Below are positions 36,772-46,621 of a stretch of 56,026 nt of DNA, piece after piece. The first letter of the stretch is position 1. Each line of letters opens with the position of its first letter. Position numbers and translations under genes: made by a program. The notes under the pieces were generated by a model. The model did no database searches. It was given only the letters and a program-made list of their open reading frames with translations, and was not told the origin of the DNA. The DNA comes from Deltaproteobacteria bacterium (GTDB lineage Bacteria; Desulfobacterota; Desulfobacteria; Desulfobacterales; SpSt-501): assembly GCA_016219005.1 (NCBI GenBank), contig JACRCN010000080.1, positions 1 through 56,026 on the forward strand, given 5' to 3'.

Positions 36772-38007
36772 TCAGCCCGTTGGCCTGTTGGCCCGTTGGC
36801 CCGTTCGCCGGGCGATGAGTTCCACGCAGTCGTCCACGATGCGGCGGGCGGCGTCCGGCTTGCCGAGGCGTGCAGACTTCTCCGCCAGGTCCCGCAGTGC
36901 TTCAGGGTGGGAGGCGAAGAAGGCGATGCGTTCGGCAAGCCGGACGCCGCTCAGCTCCGCCTCGGTGATCATTTCGGCGGCGCCGGTCGAAACCAGGCAC
37001 AGGGCGTTCAGGCGCTGGTGATCGTCCGCCGCCTGCGGGAACGGAATAAAGATGGCCGCTTTGCCGAGGGCGGTGATTTCGGCCACGGTGGTGGCGCCCG
37101 CCCGGCAGATGACCAGGTCGGTCCGGCCGTATTGAGCGGCCATGTCGTCATAAAAGGCCTGCACGCGGCCGGGGATTCCCGCGCGGCGGTAGGCTTCGCG
37201 CACCATGTCCTCGTCCGCGGTTCCGGTCTGGTGCACGAAGTCGAAGCGATTCCGGGGGTGCAGGCGGCCCAGGGCCTCGGCCACCGCCACGTTGATGCCA
37301 TGGGCGCCCTGGCTGCCGCCGATGACCAGGACCGTGAACTTTTCCCCGCGGGTCGCGGCGGCGTCCCGGTGAGGTTCGGCGGCGGCCTGCACGATCTCCC
37401 GGCGCAGGGGGTTGCCCGTCCACAAGACCTTGCGCGGGTCGAAACCACCGCCGGTCCGCTCGAAAGCGGTGTAGATGCGGTCGGCCAGCGGCGCCAGGCC
37501 TCGGTTGGCGATGCCGGGCAGGGTGTTCTGCTCGCACAGGGCCACGGGCCGCCGCCGCAGCCAAGCCGCCATGACCACGGGCCCGGCCGCGTAACTGCCC
37601 AAGCCGATCACAAGATCCGGGCCGAAAGCCCGCACGATTCGCGCGGACTGCAGGACTGCGTGGGGGAGGTGGTAAAGCGCCCGCAACTGGTTCCAAACGC
37701 CGCGGCCTTTCAGCCCTTCGACCGTGATCGCCTCCAGCGGGAACCCCGCCCGGGCGAGAGCCGAGCGCTCGAAGTCGTTGCCCCGGCTGACGAAGAGCAC
37801 GCGGTTGCGCGGGTTGCGGGCGCGGATTTCCTCGGCGACGGCAATCCCCGGGAAGAGGTGCCCGCCGGTGCCGCCTCCGGCGATGACCACCCGCAGCGGC
37901 CGGGCGGCACCGGCCGCCGTCGCGGCATGACCCGCCTCTGTCGCCGGCCCGTCTTCCGGCAGCGCCGTCAGCCACCCGAGGCCGTGCATGCGCTGTGCCG
38001 TCGTCAT
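36772..38007 (-). CDS. murG: UDP-N-acetylglucosamine--lipid I GlcNAc transferase
   Basis: 411 residues from the ATG at 38007, which overlaps the ftsW stop as ATGA. The GT28 fold begins at about residue 46 with VVIAGGGTGGHLFPGIAVAEE. VLVIGGSQGAHGINVAV and CRAGATTVAEITALGKAAIFIPFP form the donor site. The 45-residue N-terminal extension (Ala/Thr-rich) is unusual, so a later start cannot be ruled out. The C-terminus ends in a short GGCCNGTTGGCCCGTTGGC-like tandem sequence. The enzyme makes lipid II at the inner face of the membrane. Confidence 0.95.
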   Translation of the reverse strand: MTTAQRMHGLGWLTALPEDGPATEAGHAATAAGAARPLRVVIAGGGTGGHLFPGIAVAEEIRARNPRNRVLFVSRGNDFERSALARAGFPLEAITVEGLKGRGVWNQLRALYHLPHAVLQSARIVRAFGPDLVIGLGSYAAGPVVMAAWLRRRPVALCEQNTLPGIANRGLAPLADRIYTAFERTGGGFDPRKVLWTGNPLRREIVQAAAEPHRDAAATRGEKFTVLVIGGSQGAHGINVAVAEALGRLHPRNRFDFVHQTGTADEDMVREAYRRAGIPGRVQAFYDDMAAQYGRTDLVICRAGATTVAEITALGKAAIFIPFPQAADDHQRLNALCLVSTGAAEMITEAELSGVRLAERIAFFASHPEALRDLAEKSARLGKPDAARRIVDDCVELIARRTGQRANRPTG

Positions 38008-39134
38008 GCCGGCCTCCGCGCGGTTCTGGCCGTCGCCCCGATGTTCATCAGGATTCCGACGGTGGCCATGTTCAACACGAGCGACGTCCCGCCGTAGCTG
38101 AGGAAGGGCAGGGTGAGTCCCTTGGTCGGCAGCAGTCCCAGGGTGACTCCCATGTTGATGCAGATCTGAAGACCCAGGGCCGCCGTGAGCCCGATGGCAA
38201 GGTAGTTCCCGAACAGGTCCGGCGCGTTGTACGCGATGCGGACCCCCTTCCACACGATCACGACATACAGGAGGATGGTGAAGATCACTCCGGCCAGGCC
38301 GAGTTCCTCCCCGATCACCGAAAAGATGAAATCCGTGTGCGGCTCCGGCAGGTAGAAGAGCTTCTGGTAGCCGTTGCCGATGCCGGCCCCCCACCACCCG
38401 CCCGTTCCGAAGGCCATCAGGGAATGCACGATCTGATAGCCCTCGTCGGACGAATACTGCCACGGGTCCATGAAACTCATCAGCCGGCGCATGCGGTAGC
38501 CGGCGTGCGTGATGAAATAGAAAGCAGCCATCCCCAGCAGTGCGCACGAACTGAGCAGGTAAGCCAACCGCACCCCGCCGACGAACATCATGAGCCAGGT
38601 CAGCCCCGCCAGGATCACCGCCGAGCCGAAATCCGGCTGCTTCAGGATCAAGAGGGCAAGCGCCCCCATCACCACCACGTGGGGCAGGAAGCCGACCGTG
38701 AAATCTTTGATGCGATGGGCCTTCTTCTCCAGCGAGTAGGCCATGAAGACGATCAGCGCCAGCCGGGCGAATTCGGACGGCTGGAAGCGCAGGCTGCCGA
38801 GGCGCAGCCACCGGCTGGAGCCGCCGGCCGTGACCCCCAGCGGCGTAACCAGCACGGCCAACAGCAGCACGGCCGCGACTCCCAGGAGCGGGTAGACCAG
38901 GGGCCGGTAGACCTGGTAGGGGATGTGCCGGCAGACCACGAGCACGCAGATCCCGACCAGGGCGAACACCGCCTGCTTCTTCAGGAAAAAGTAATCCGAT
39001 CCGAACTTTTTCATAGCCAGGGCCGAACTCGAGCTGTAGACCATGACGATTCCGATGCCCACCAGAAACAACACCGGGAACAGGAGCTGCACGTCGTAGG
39101 GCGTGCTCGGCGATCGTCGGGCGCTGTTACTCAT
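38004..39134 (-). CDS. ftsW: Lipid II polymerase/division protein FtsW
   Basis: 376 residues with about ten membrane helices of the SEDS family. YSLEKKAHRIKDF and LLILKQPDFGSAVIL are typical, as is the C-terminal GLTLPFLSYGGTSLVLNM. It polymerises glycan strands with FtsI at the septum. The start overlaps the murD stop by 4 nt. Confidence 0.96.
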   Translation of the reverse strand: MSNSARRSPSTPYDVQLLFPVLFLVGIGIVMVYSSSSALAMKKFGSDYFFLKKQAVFALVGICVLVVCRHIPYQVYRPLVYPLLGVAAVLLLAVLVTPLGVTAGGSSRWLRLGSLRFQPSEFARLALIVFMAYSLEKKAHRIKDFTVGFLPHVVVMGALALLILKQPDFGSAVILAGLTWLMMFVGGVRLAYLLSSCALLGMAAFYFITHAGYRMRRLMSFMDPWQYSSDEGYQIVHSLMAFGTGGWWGAGIGNGYQKLFYLPEPHTDFIFSVIGEELGLAGVIFTILLYVVIVWKGVRIAYNAPDLFGNYLAIGLTAALGLQICINMGVTLGLLPTKGLTLPFLSYGGTSLVLNMATVGILMNIGATARTARRPA

Positions 39135-40507
39135 GGCTCGTTCATTTTTTTAAGCCGCAGGGCCGCCTGCCGGAAGTCCTCCCCGCGGGCTTGATAGTTC
39201 TGATACATGTCGAAGCTGGCGCAGCCGGGGGAAAGCAGCACCACGTCGCCGCTGGCGGCCAGCCCGGCGGCCGCCCCCACCGCCGCCGTCATGTCCGGGG
39301 TCTGGACGGTCGGAACAAGACCGCCCAGCGCCGCCCGGATGGTGTCGCTGGCCTTGCCCACCAGCACGAGGGCCCTGACGCGCCGTCGGACGGCGGTCTC
39401 GAGCAGCCGGAAGTTGCCGCCTTTGTCCAAACCGCCCATGATCAGGACCACCGGTGTTGCGAAGCAGTCCAGCGCGCGCAGGACCGCATCGACGTTGGTC
39501 GCCTTCGAGTCGTTCACGTACTCGACGCCGTTGACGACCCCTACGGATTCGATGCGGTGGGGCAGGCCGGCGAAGGCGGCGAGGGCCTGCTGGATGCCCG
39601 GGGGGCTGGCACCGGCCGCCAGAGCGGCAAGAGCCGCGGCGCACGCGTTCTCGACGTTGTGGGGTCCCCGGAGCCGGAACGGCGCCAGGTCCAGCCGGGC
39701 CGCCTCGCGCTCGGGAAGCCGCAGGGTGAGGGCGGTCCCTGCAACGGCGGCGCAATTCTCGGCGGCCTCCGCGGTGTTGTAGAACAGCCGGCGGCTGCGG
39801 ATGACCGCGGCCTGCGCCCGGATGACCGGGTCAGCGCCGTTCAGGACGGCTGCGTCCTGCGCGGTCTGGTTTTCAAAGAGCCGCATCTTCGAGCGGGAGT
39901 AGGCCGCGAAATCCGGGTAGCGGTCCAGGTGGTCGTCGGTGATGTTGAGCAGCACTCCCACCGCGGGCCGGAACGTCGCGATGGTGTCGAGCTGGAAACT
40001 GCTGATTTCGGCCACGACGAGGTCGGCGGCCTGCCCGCCGTCGACGTAGCCGATCAGGGGCCGTCCGATGTTCCCGCCGACGAAGACCCGGCGGCCCGAG
40101 CATTCCAGCATCCGTCCCAGAAGCTCGGTCACCGTGGTTTTCCCGTTCGTGCCGCTCACCGCCACGATGGGCTCGCGGATGAACCGCGCGGCCAGCTCGA
40201 CCTCCCCGATTACGGGCACCCCGCGGCCGCGTGCGGCCTGGAGCGGGGCGAGGGTGTGGGGTACTCCCGGGCTCAGCACGATCAGATCCGCCGCCGTGAA
40301 ATCTTCGACACGATGTCCCCCCAGTGCCAGATCAACGTCCAGAGTGCGCAGCTCGGCCACCCCGGGGCCGAGTGCCGCCTCCGCCGCCGTGTCCGTGGCC
40401 CGCACCGCCGCACCGCGGCGGCGCAGAAACCGCGCGGTGGCGATTCCGGTGCGCGCCAGCCCGACCACGAGGATCTTTTTGTTCGCAATCTGCATGCGGC
40501 CTGTCAT
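39131..40507 (-). CDS. murD: UDP-MurNAc-L-alanine--D-glutamate ligase
   Basis: 458 residues from ATG 40507; ATG 40495 (MQIANKKILVVG) is an equally plausible start. The ATP loop VSGTNGKTTVTELLG and NDSKATNVDAVLRAL are Mur-ligase blocks, and the N-terminal ILVVGLARTGIATARFL fits MurD. It adds D-Glu in the cytoplasm. It lies between mraY and ftsW. Confidence 0.96.
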   Translation of the reverse strand: MTGRMQIANKKILVVGLARTGIATARFLRRRGAAVRATDTAAEAALGPGVAELRTLDVDLALGGHRVEDFTAADLIVLSPGVPHTLAPLQAARGRGVPVIGEVELAARFIREPIVAVSGTNGKTTVTELLGRMLECSGRRVFVGGNIGRPLIGYVDGGQAADLVVAEISSFQLDTIATFRPAVGVLLNITDDHLDRYPDFAAYSRSKMRLFENQTAQDAAVLNGADPVIRAQAAVIRSRRLFYNTAEAAENCAAVAGTALTLRLPEREAARLDLAPFRLRGPHNVENACAAALAALAAGASPPGIQQALAAFAGLPHRIESVGVVNGVEYVNDSKATNVDAVLRALDCFATPVVLIMGGLDKGGNFRLLETAVRRRVRALVLVGKASDTIRAALGGLVPTVQTPDMTAAVGAAAGLAASGDVVLLSPGCASFDMYQNYQARGEDFRQAALRLKKMNEP

Positions 40508-40535
40508 CCCATCGTGAGCGGTCCCGCCCGGCGTG

Positions 40536-41615
40536 CTATCGGAGCTTCAACGTGCTCATGGCCAGCAGGGCCAGGGCAATCGCAATGATCCAGAAGCGTA
40601 CGATCACCTTGGGCTCCGCCCAGCCCTTCAGTTCAAAATGGTGGTGCAGCGGCGCCATGCGGAAGATCCGCCGGCCGTGGGTCATCTTGAAAAAGGTCAC
40701 CTGGAAAATGACCGAAAGGGCCTCGATCACGAACAGCCCCCCCACCAGCACCAGGAGAATTTCCTGCTTGGTGATCACGGCGATGGCCCCCAGAGAGGCG
40801 CCCAGAGACAGCGAGCCCGTGTCGCCCATGAAGACCTGGGCCGGGTAGGCGTTAAACCAGAGAAAACCCAGCCCAGCCCCCGTCATCGCGCCGCAGAATA
40901 CCGTGATCTCGCCGCAGCCGGGGATGTAGGCAATCTGCAGATAGCTCGCGATTTTGATGTTGCCGGCGATGTACGCGAAGATCATGTAGGTTGCGGCGGC
41001 GATGCTCACCGGGCCGATGGCAAGCCCGTCCAGGCCGTCGGTCAGGTTGACGGCGTTCGACGCGCCGACGATCACCAGCAGCGCGAAGAGGATGTAGCCC
41101 CAGCCGAGCTCCGGGGAGACCGTCTTGAAGAACGGCACCGTCACCTCGGTCGAGAAGCTCGGTACGAGGCAGACCAGTGTGCCCGCCAGCAGCCCGAGGA
41201 TCGCCTGCAGCCCCAGCTTGCCGCGTACGCTCAAGCCCTTGCTCTGCTTCTTGACCTGCATCAGGTAGTCGTCGATGAACCCGATGGCGCCGAAGCCGAG
41301 CAGCACCAAGAGCACGATCCAGATGAACGGGTTGGTGAGGTCGCCCCAGAGCAGGGTGGAGATGGTGATCGCCGCCACTATGAGAATGCCGCCCATCGTG
41401 GGGGTGCCGGCCTTGCCGAGGTGGCTCTTGGGCCCGTCGTCGCGGATGTATTGGCCGACCTGAAGCCGGGTGAGCCGCTCAATCACCCACGGGCCAAGGA
41501 GGTAGCAGATGAAAAAGGCCGTGAGGCTGGCGTAGATCGTCCGGAACGTGATGTAACGAAACACGTTCAGGGCCGAAAACAGCGTATGCAGCGGATACAG
41601 TAGATGGTACAGCAT
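40536..41615 (-). CDS. mraY: Phospho-N-acetylmuramoyl-pentapeptide transferase
   Basis: 359 residues, ten membrane helices. The Mg2+-binding [23 protein letters not shown] and the histidine loop [20 protein letters not shown] are diagnostic. It moves phospho-MurNAc-pentapeptide to undecaprenyl phosphate, making lipid I. 3 nt separate it from murF. Confidence 0.98.
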   Translation of the reverse strand: MLYHLLYPLHTLFSALNVFRYITFRTIYASLTAFFICYLLGPWVIERLTRLQVGQYIRDDGPKSHLGKAGTPTMGGILIVAAITISTLLWGDLTNPFIWIVLLVLLGFGAIGFIDDYLMQVKKQSKGLSVRGKLGLQAILGLLAGTLVCLVPSFSTEVTVPFFKTVSPELGWGYILFALLVIVGASNAVNLTDGLDGLAIGPVSIAAATYMIFAYIAGNIKIASYLQIAYIPGCGEITVFCGAMTGAGLGFLWFNAYPAQVFMGDTGSLSLGASLGAIAVITKQEILLVLVGGLFVIEALSVIFQVTFFKMTHGRRIFRMAPLHHHFELKGWAEPKVIVRFWIIAIALALLAMSTLKLR

Positions 41616-41618
41616 CGA

Positions 41619-43040
41619 TCACTCTTTCAGCCGGAGCCGGGTGCGGCTCCAATCCTGGATCGCCCGGACGATATGTTCCATGCCCATGGCGCGCGAGCCC
41701 TTGACCAGGACCCGGTCCGACGGTTGGAGCACTTTGAGCAGGGCGTGCTCGATGTCGGCCCGTGCGCCGATGACAATGTCGGCGGCGGCCATGCCGCCGC
41801 TGCGGGCCCCGGCGGAGGTTTCGGCGGCCAGATCCCCGCACGCGAAGAGCCTGCCCACACCCGTGCGGGCTGCGAGCCGGCCGATCTCCCGGTGCATGCG
41901 GCCGGCCTCGCCCCCGAGTTCGCGCATGTCGCCGGCCACCAGGATGCTCCGGCCGCCGCTGCGCAGCGAGCCGAGCACCGCGAGGGCCGCTTCCATGGAG
42001 GCCGGGTTGGCATTGTACGTGTCGTCGATCAGGGTGATTCCATCCGCCAGACGGCTCACCTGCATGCGGCCGGAGACGGGGGCGAAACGCCCCAAGCCTG
42101 CTGCGATCTCAGCGCCCGAAAGCCCCAGCAGGTGCCCCACCGCCGCCGCGGCCAGGGCGTTTTGCACCATGAAGCGGCCATGGGCGTTGAGGAGGATCGG
42201 CACGGTTTCGGCCGGCAGCATCAGCTCGAAATCGACCCCCGCTGCGGTGTCCTGAATCCGGGCGGCCCGAACGGCGGCATCCGGCGACAGGCCGAAGAGC
42301 ACCGCCGGCGGGCCGGAGCCATGTGCGAGCGGCCGCAGGCGGGGATCATCCGCGTTCAACACCGCGCGGCCGCCGGCCCGCAGGCCTAAGATCAGTGCGG
42401 ACTTCTCCGTGAAGACCCCCTCCAAGGAACCGAGCCGCTCCAGGTGCGCCGGGCCGATGTTGGTGATGACGCCGATCTGCGGCGTGCAGATTTGCGCCAG
42501 GCGCGCGATCTCGCCGGGCATGCTGGTCCCGAGTTCCAGGATGGCCCAATCGTGCTCCGGCGCGAGCCGGAACAGGGTCAGCGGGACGCCGATCTGGTTG
42601 TTGAGGTTGCGCTCGGCCTCCAGCACCCTGAAGCGTTGGGCCAGCACGGCGGCGATCATCCGGCGCGTGCTGGTCTTGCCGTTGGACCCCGTGACGGCGA
42701 CCACCGCGGCGCGGCTGCGGGTGCGATGGAACGCGCCGAGGTCGCCCAGGGCGCGGGTCGTGTCGGCCACCGCCGCGCAGGCGACCCGGCCCGTGGCCCG
42801 GGCCGCTTCGGGCAGCGCGTCCAGCCGTCGGCGGTCGACGACCAGGCCGCGCACCCCGCGGCCGAGCACGTCGGGGACGAAGCCGTGGCCGTCGTGGACG
42901 TCGCCCCGAATGGCCACGAACAGCTCGCCTTCGGCGATCGTGCGCGAATCGATCGATATGCCGGTGAAGCTCCGCCGGCCGTCGCCGCACACCAGCTCAG
43001 CGCCGGTGGCCTTCAGTATGTCTTGCATCGTCCACGGCAT
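41619..43040 (-). CDS. murF: UDP-MurNAc-tripeptide--D-alanyl-D-alanine ligase
   Basis: 473 residues. VTGSNGKTSTRRMIAAV is the ATP loop, IDDTYNANPASMEAALAVL is the MurF-specific block and RVLVKGSRAMGMEHIV closes the family pattern. It adds D-Ala-D-Ala to complete the pentapeptide. The gap to murE is 15 nt. Confidence 0.96.
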   Translation of the reverse strand: MPWTMQDILKATGAELVCGDGRRSFTGISIDSRTIAEGELFVAIRGDVHDGHGFVPDVLGRGVRGLVVDRRRLDALPEAARATGRVACAAVADTTRALGDLGAFHRTRSRAAVVAVTGSNGKTSTRRMIAAVLAQRFRVLEAERNLNNQIGVPLTLFRLAPEHDWAILELGTSMPGEIARLAQICTPQIGVITNIGPAHLERLGSLEGVFTEKSALILGLRAGGRAVLNADDPRLRPLAHGSGPPAVLFGLSPDAAVRAARIQDTAAGVDFELMLPAETVPILLNAHGRFMVQNALAAAAVGHLLGLSGAEIAAGLGRFAPVSGRMQVSRLADGITLIDDTYNANPASMEAALAVLGSLRSGGRSILVAGDMRELGGEAGRMHREIGRLAARTGVGRLFACGDLAAETSAGARSGGMAAADIVIGARADIEHALLKVLQPSDRVLVKGSRAMGMEHIVRAIQDWSRTRLRLKE

Positions 43041-43055
43041 AGTTGCGAATCACTT

Positions 43056-44558
43056 TCAGCTTCGCGCTTCCTTCAGTTCGGCCAGCGCCCGCGCCGCCTC
43101 CTCGCGGTCGTCGAAGTGGATCGTGCGTCCGCCGATGATCTGATAGCTCTCGTGCCCCTTGCCGGCGATCAGGACGGTGTCCCCGGGACGGGCGGCGCGC
43201 AGCGCGATTTCGATGGCCCGCCGCCGGTCCGGTTCGACGACGACCTGCGTGCGTCCTGCCGGTGCGCCGGCGCGGCGGATACCGGGGAGAATCTCGTCGA
43301 TGATGGCCTGTGGGTCTTCCGAGCGCGGGTTGTCGGAGGTGACAATCGCCAGATCGCTCAGGCGCGCCGCGATCTCCCCCATGAGCGGCCGCTTGCTGCG
43401 GTCGCGGTCCCCGCCGCAGCCGAAGACACAGATGATCCGCTCGGCCGTGAGCTCCCGCAGGGCCGAGAGCGCATGTTCGAGGGCGTCCGGGGTGTGGGAG
43501 TAGTCCACGTACACGTGGCGCCCGCTGCCGTTTTCGACCCGCTCCAGACGGCCGGGAACATTCGTGACGGCTTCAATGCCGGCACGGATCGCCGGGGCCG
43601 GGATGCCGAGAGCGGCACCGGCCCCGGCCGCACACAGGATGTTTTCGATGTTGTGGCGCCCCACCAGCGGCGAGACAAACTCGATCCGCTGCCCGGGCAG
43701 GTGGATGGCTCCGCGGATTCCGCCCTGGCTGCACACGAGGTCCTCGCCCCGCACCGTGCAGCCCGCGTCGGTTCCGACAAGGATCACCGGTCGCTGGATC
43801 CGGCCGGCGAGCTGCCGGCCGTGGGCGCTGTCGGCGTTGACGACGGCCAGCGCCCGCCCGGCCTTGGGGCCCGCCACGAGGTGCTCCGTGAAGAGCCGTT
43901 GCTTGGCCTGCCAATAGGATTGCATGTCGCCGTGGTAGTCGAGGTGATCCTGGCTCAGGTTGGTGAACACCGCCACATCCATCCAGCAGCAGTGGACGCG
44001 GGACAGGTCGATGGCATGGGAGGAGGCCTCCAGCATGACGTGGGTCACCCCGGCGGCGCGCATGTCCGCCAGGATCCGCTGCAGGTCCAGCGACTCAGGG
44101 GTCGTCACCGGGCTGGCGAAGGATCGGCCCGCGTAGCGGGTGTCGATCGTGCCGATGACGCCGGTGCGATGCCCGGCGCGCGCCAGGATGCTTTCGACCA
44201 GGTAGCTGGTGGTGGTCTTGCCGTTGGTGCCGGTGACCCCCACCACGGTGAGCTGCTCCGAGGGGGCGCCGAAAAAGCGGGCCGCCAGCTCGGCCAGGGC
44301 GCGGCGGGTGGAGGGGACGGTGATGACGACGGCGTCCGCGGCGGCCGGCCGCTCGGCCACGACGGCGACAGCCCCGCGCCGGACCGCGTCATCGATGAAC
44401 GCGTGACCGTCTGCAGCGAGACCCCGCATGGCCACGAAGAGGCCGTCGGCCTTGACGTCCTGAGAGCGGTAATGGATCGAGGCCACGTCGGGACCCTCCC
44501 CCGTGAGACCGCTCACGGATGCCGGTTGCAGGGCTGCAATCAGGCGCGCCAATTTCAT
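43056..44558 (-). CDS. murE: UDP-MurNAc-L-Ala-D-Glu--meso-diaminopimelate ligase
   Basis: 500 residues. VTGTNGKTTTSYLVESIL is the ATP loop. The motif DNPRSEDP is the known marker of meso-diaminopimelate specificity, so the wall has DAP cross-links as expected in a Gram-negative. VYVDYSHTPDALEHAL is another family block. The start overlaps the ftsI end by 4 nt. Confidence 0.97.
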   Translation of the reverse strand: MKLARLIAALQPASVSGLTGEGPDVASIHYRSQDVKADGLFVAMRGLAADGHAFIDDAVRRGAVAVVAERPAAADAVVITVPSTRRALAELAARFFGAPSEQLTVVGVTGTNGKTTTSYLVESILARAGHRTGVIGTIDTRYAGRSFASPVTTPESLDLQRILADMRAAGVTHVMLEASSHAIDLSRVHCCWMDVAVFTNLSQDHLDYHGDMQSYWQAKQRLFTEHLVAGPKAGRALAVVNADSAHGRQLAGRIQRPVILVGTDAGCTVRGEDLVCSQGGIRGAIHLPGQRIEFVSPLVGRHNIENILCAAGAGAALGIPAPAIRAGIEAVTNVPGRLERVENGSGRHVYVDYSHTPDALEHALSALRELTAERIICVFGCGGDRDRSKRPLMGEIAARLSDLAIVTSDNPRSEDPQAIIDEILPGIRRAGAPAGRTQVVVEPDRRRAIEIALRAARPGDTVLIAGKGHESYQIIGGRTIHFDDREEAARALAELKEARS

Positions 44559-46291
44559 CCCTGGCCCCCGCTGTCCCGGGATACCCTCAGCTTTTCCGTG
44601 ACGTTCCGCGGGGGCACGTTCAGGTAGTTGAGGGTGGATTGGGTGATTTTTTTGAACACCGGGGCGGCGACGGCGCCGCCGTAGACCTGGCCTCTGGGCT
44701 CGTCGATGACCACGAGCACCGCGATCTGCGGGTTTTCCACCGGCGCGAAGCCGATGAACGAGGCGACGTGGCGGTCATTGGCATACTGGCCGCTGTCGTC
44801 GACCTTGCGGGCGGTGCCGGTCTTGCCGGCAGCCGTGTAGCCCTCGAGGGAGGCCTGGACCCCGGTACCGCCGGGCAGCATCACGCTCTGCAGGATGTCT
44901 TTGAGGGTTTGCGCCGTCTGGCGCGAGATCGCCCGGCGGACCTCTTCGGGCGGGAACTGCTGCAGCACTTGCCCCTGTTTGTCGGTTGCGGCCTGGACAA
45001 TCCGGGGCTTCATCAGGACGCCGTCGTTGGCGATGGCGGAGACGGCAGTGATGAGCTGGACGGCCGAGACGGAGATGCCGTGCCCGAAGGAGATGGCGGC
45101 CGTGTCGATGTTTGCCCATTGCTTGGGGAGCATCAGCAGGCCGGTGGTCTCGGACGGGCCGTCGATGCCGGTCTTCTGGCCGAAGCCGAACTGCCGCAGG
45201 GTCTGGTGGAGCTTCTCCGGTCCGACTTTCTCCCCGATCTTCGCGGCGCCGATGTTGCTGGAGAACTTGATGATATCCTGCAGCGATAGCACGCCGTAGC
45301 GGTGGACGTCGTGTACGGTGTATTTGCCGATGCGGTAGGCGCCGTTTTCGCAGTTGAAGGTTGTTTTGGGCGACAGGCTGGAAAACTCGAGGGCGGCGGC
45401 GGCGACAAAAATTTTCAGCGTCGACCCGGGCTCGAACGGGTCCGTGATGGCCCGGTTGCGCCACACGGGTTTTTTGAAATCGTCATAGGCGTTCGGGTTG
45501 AACGTCGGCGCTAGCGCCAGGGCGAGGATGGCGCCCGTCTTGGGCTCCATCACCACGGCCATGCCGGAGCGTGCCCGGGTCGATTCTACCGCCTCGTTCA
45601 GGGCGGTTTCGGTGATGAACTGCACGGCCTGGTCGAGGGTCAGGATCAGGTTCTTGCCGCTGCCGTCGGTGTCCGCCGGCGGCTCGGACTGGAACCCGTT
45701 TCCCAGGGCGTCACGCAGCACTTTGACGCTGGTGTCCGTGCCCCGCAGGTGGCTGTCGTAGAAGAACTCGACGCCCTCGAGGCCGCGGCCGTCCATCCCG
45801 GTGAAGCCGATGACCTGGGCGGCGAGCGTCCGGTTCGGGTAGAAGCGGCTGGATTCGGCGACGAACTCGATGCCGGGCATCCGCAGCCTCCGGACCACCT
45901 CGAGTTCTTTGGGGGTGGCCTGGCGCTTGACCCACACGAACGGTTTGCCCGAGGTGAGCTTTTTTCTCACTTCCGGAAGCGGCCGCTTGAAGATGCTGGC
46001 CAGGTCCCGGGCGGCTGACTCGACGTCCTTGATCTGGGCGGGGCGGACGGCGATGGAGGTGGCGTCGATGCTGACGGCCATCTCGCGCCCCCGGCGGTCC
46101 AGGATCGCCCCGCGTTTGCCTACGGCCTTGAGGGAATCCTCGACCTGGTCGGATGCTTTCTGGGAAAGCCAGGAGCCCTGATAGAGCTGAAGCAGCAAGG
46201 CTTTGCCGCCGATCACCGCGAACCCGACGGCGAACGTTACGCCGACCAGCAGGATGCGCAAACGGGTGAAATTTGATTTCCTGGCCTTCAT
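44555..46291 (-). CDS. ftsI: Division-specific class B penicillin-binding protein
   Basis: 578 residues. One N-terminal membrane helix (ILLVGVTFAVGFAVIGGKALL) is followed by the dimerisation domain and a transpeptidase with the three active-site motifs: PGSTLKIF (SxxK), FSSNIGAAK (SxN) and AAGKTGTARK (KTG). It cross-links septal peptidoglycan in the periplasm with FtsW. It overlaps ftsL by 4 nt. No C-terminal PASTA domain is seen. Confidence 0.96.
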   Translation of the reverse strand: MKARKSNFTRLRILLVGVTFAVGFAVIGGKALLLQLYQGSWLSQKASDQVEDSLKAVGKRGAILDRRGREMAVSIDATSIAVRPAQIKDVESAARDLASIFKRPLPEVRKKLTSGKPFVWVKRQATPKELEVVRRLRMPGIEFVAESSRFYPNRTLAAQVIGFTGMDGRGLEGVEFFYDSHLRGTDTSVKVLRDALGNGFQSEPPADTDGSGKNLILTLDQAVQFITETALNEAVESTRARSGMAVVMEPKTGAILALALAPTFNPNAYDDFKKPVWRNRAITDPFEPGSTLKIFVAAAALEFSSLSPKTTFNCENGAYRIGKYTVHDVHRYGVLSLQDIIKFSSNIGAAKIGEKVGPEKLHQTLRQFGFGQKTGIDGPSETTGLLMLPKQWANIDTAAISFGHGISVSAVQLITAVSAIANDGVLMKPRIVQAATDKQGQVLQQFPPEEVRRAISRQTAQTLKDILQSVMLPGGTGVQASLEGYTAAGKTGTARKVDDSGQYANDRHVASFIGFAPVENPQIAVLVVIDEPRGQVYGGAVAAPVFKKITQSTLNYLNVPPRNVTEKLRVSRDSGGQG

Positions 46292-46617
46292 GGCAACACC
46301 ATCATCTGTTTGGGCGCCGGCAGCGTCAGCCCGAGTTTCTCCCGCGCGATTTTGGTGATGCGCGGGGGCGATTTCAGCCGTGCGAGCTCCACCTTGAAGT
46401 TGTCCTGGAGTTCGGTCAGGCGCAGCGTATCGCGGTTCAGCGCGGCGATTTCATAACCGACGCGCACGCACTGGACCCGCACCCAGGTGTATCCGAGCAG
46501 TTCGGCGATCAAGGCGCTCAGCAGCAGGAGCCACAGTGCAATCATCTTCGGATTGCGTCGTCGTCTGATTTTGGGTGCCGCCTGCGACATGGCGCTCGCC
46601 GTTTCTGCCGTTCCCAT
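46288..46617 (-). CDS. ftsL: Cell division protein FtsL
   Basis: 109 residues. Short cytoplasmic head, one membrane helix (MIALWLLLLSALIAELLGYTW) and a helical periplasmic part with a heptad-like LTELQDNFKVELARL, then ITKIAREKLGLTLP. Size, topology and place between rsmH and ftsI define it. It forms a coiled coil with FtsB-type partners and links FtsQ to FtsWI. Confidence 0.9.
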   Translation of the reverse strand: MGTAETASAMSQAAPKIRRRRNPKMIALWLLLLSALIAELLGYTWVRVQCVRVGYEIAALNRDTLRLTELQDNFKVELARLKSPPRITKIAREKLGLTLPAPKQMMVLP

Positions 46618-46621
46618 GCGA

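Noticed and set aside
34540-38097. A 1185-codon open frame on the plus strand across ftsQ, murC and murG
   Set aside because: It is antisense to three well-recognised genes, has no family resemblance and is rich in His, Asp, Gly and Arg, as expected of the complementary frame in high-GC DNA.
38008-38811. An N-terminal extension that would make MurG 679 residues long
   Set aside because: The extra part is an alternative frame of ftsW. The ATG at 38007 overlapping the ftsW stop is the natural start.
42444-44627. A 727-codon plus-strand open frame
   Set aside because: Antisense shadow of murF and murE, with the same compositional bias and no ribosome-binding site.
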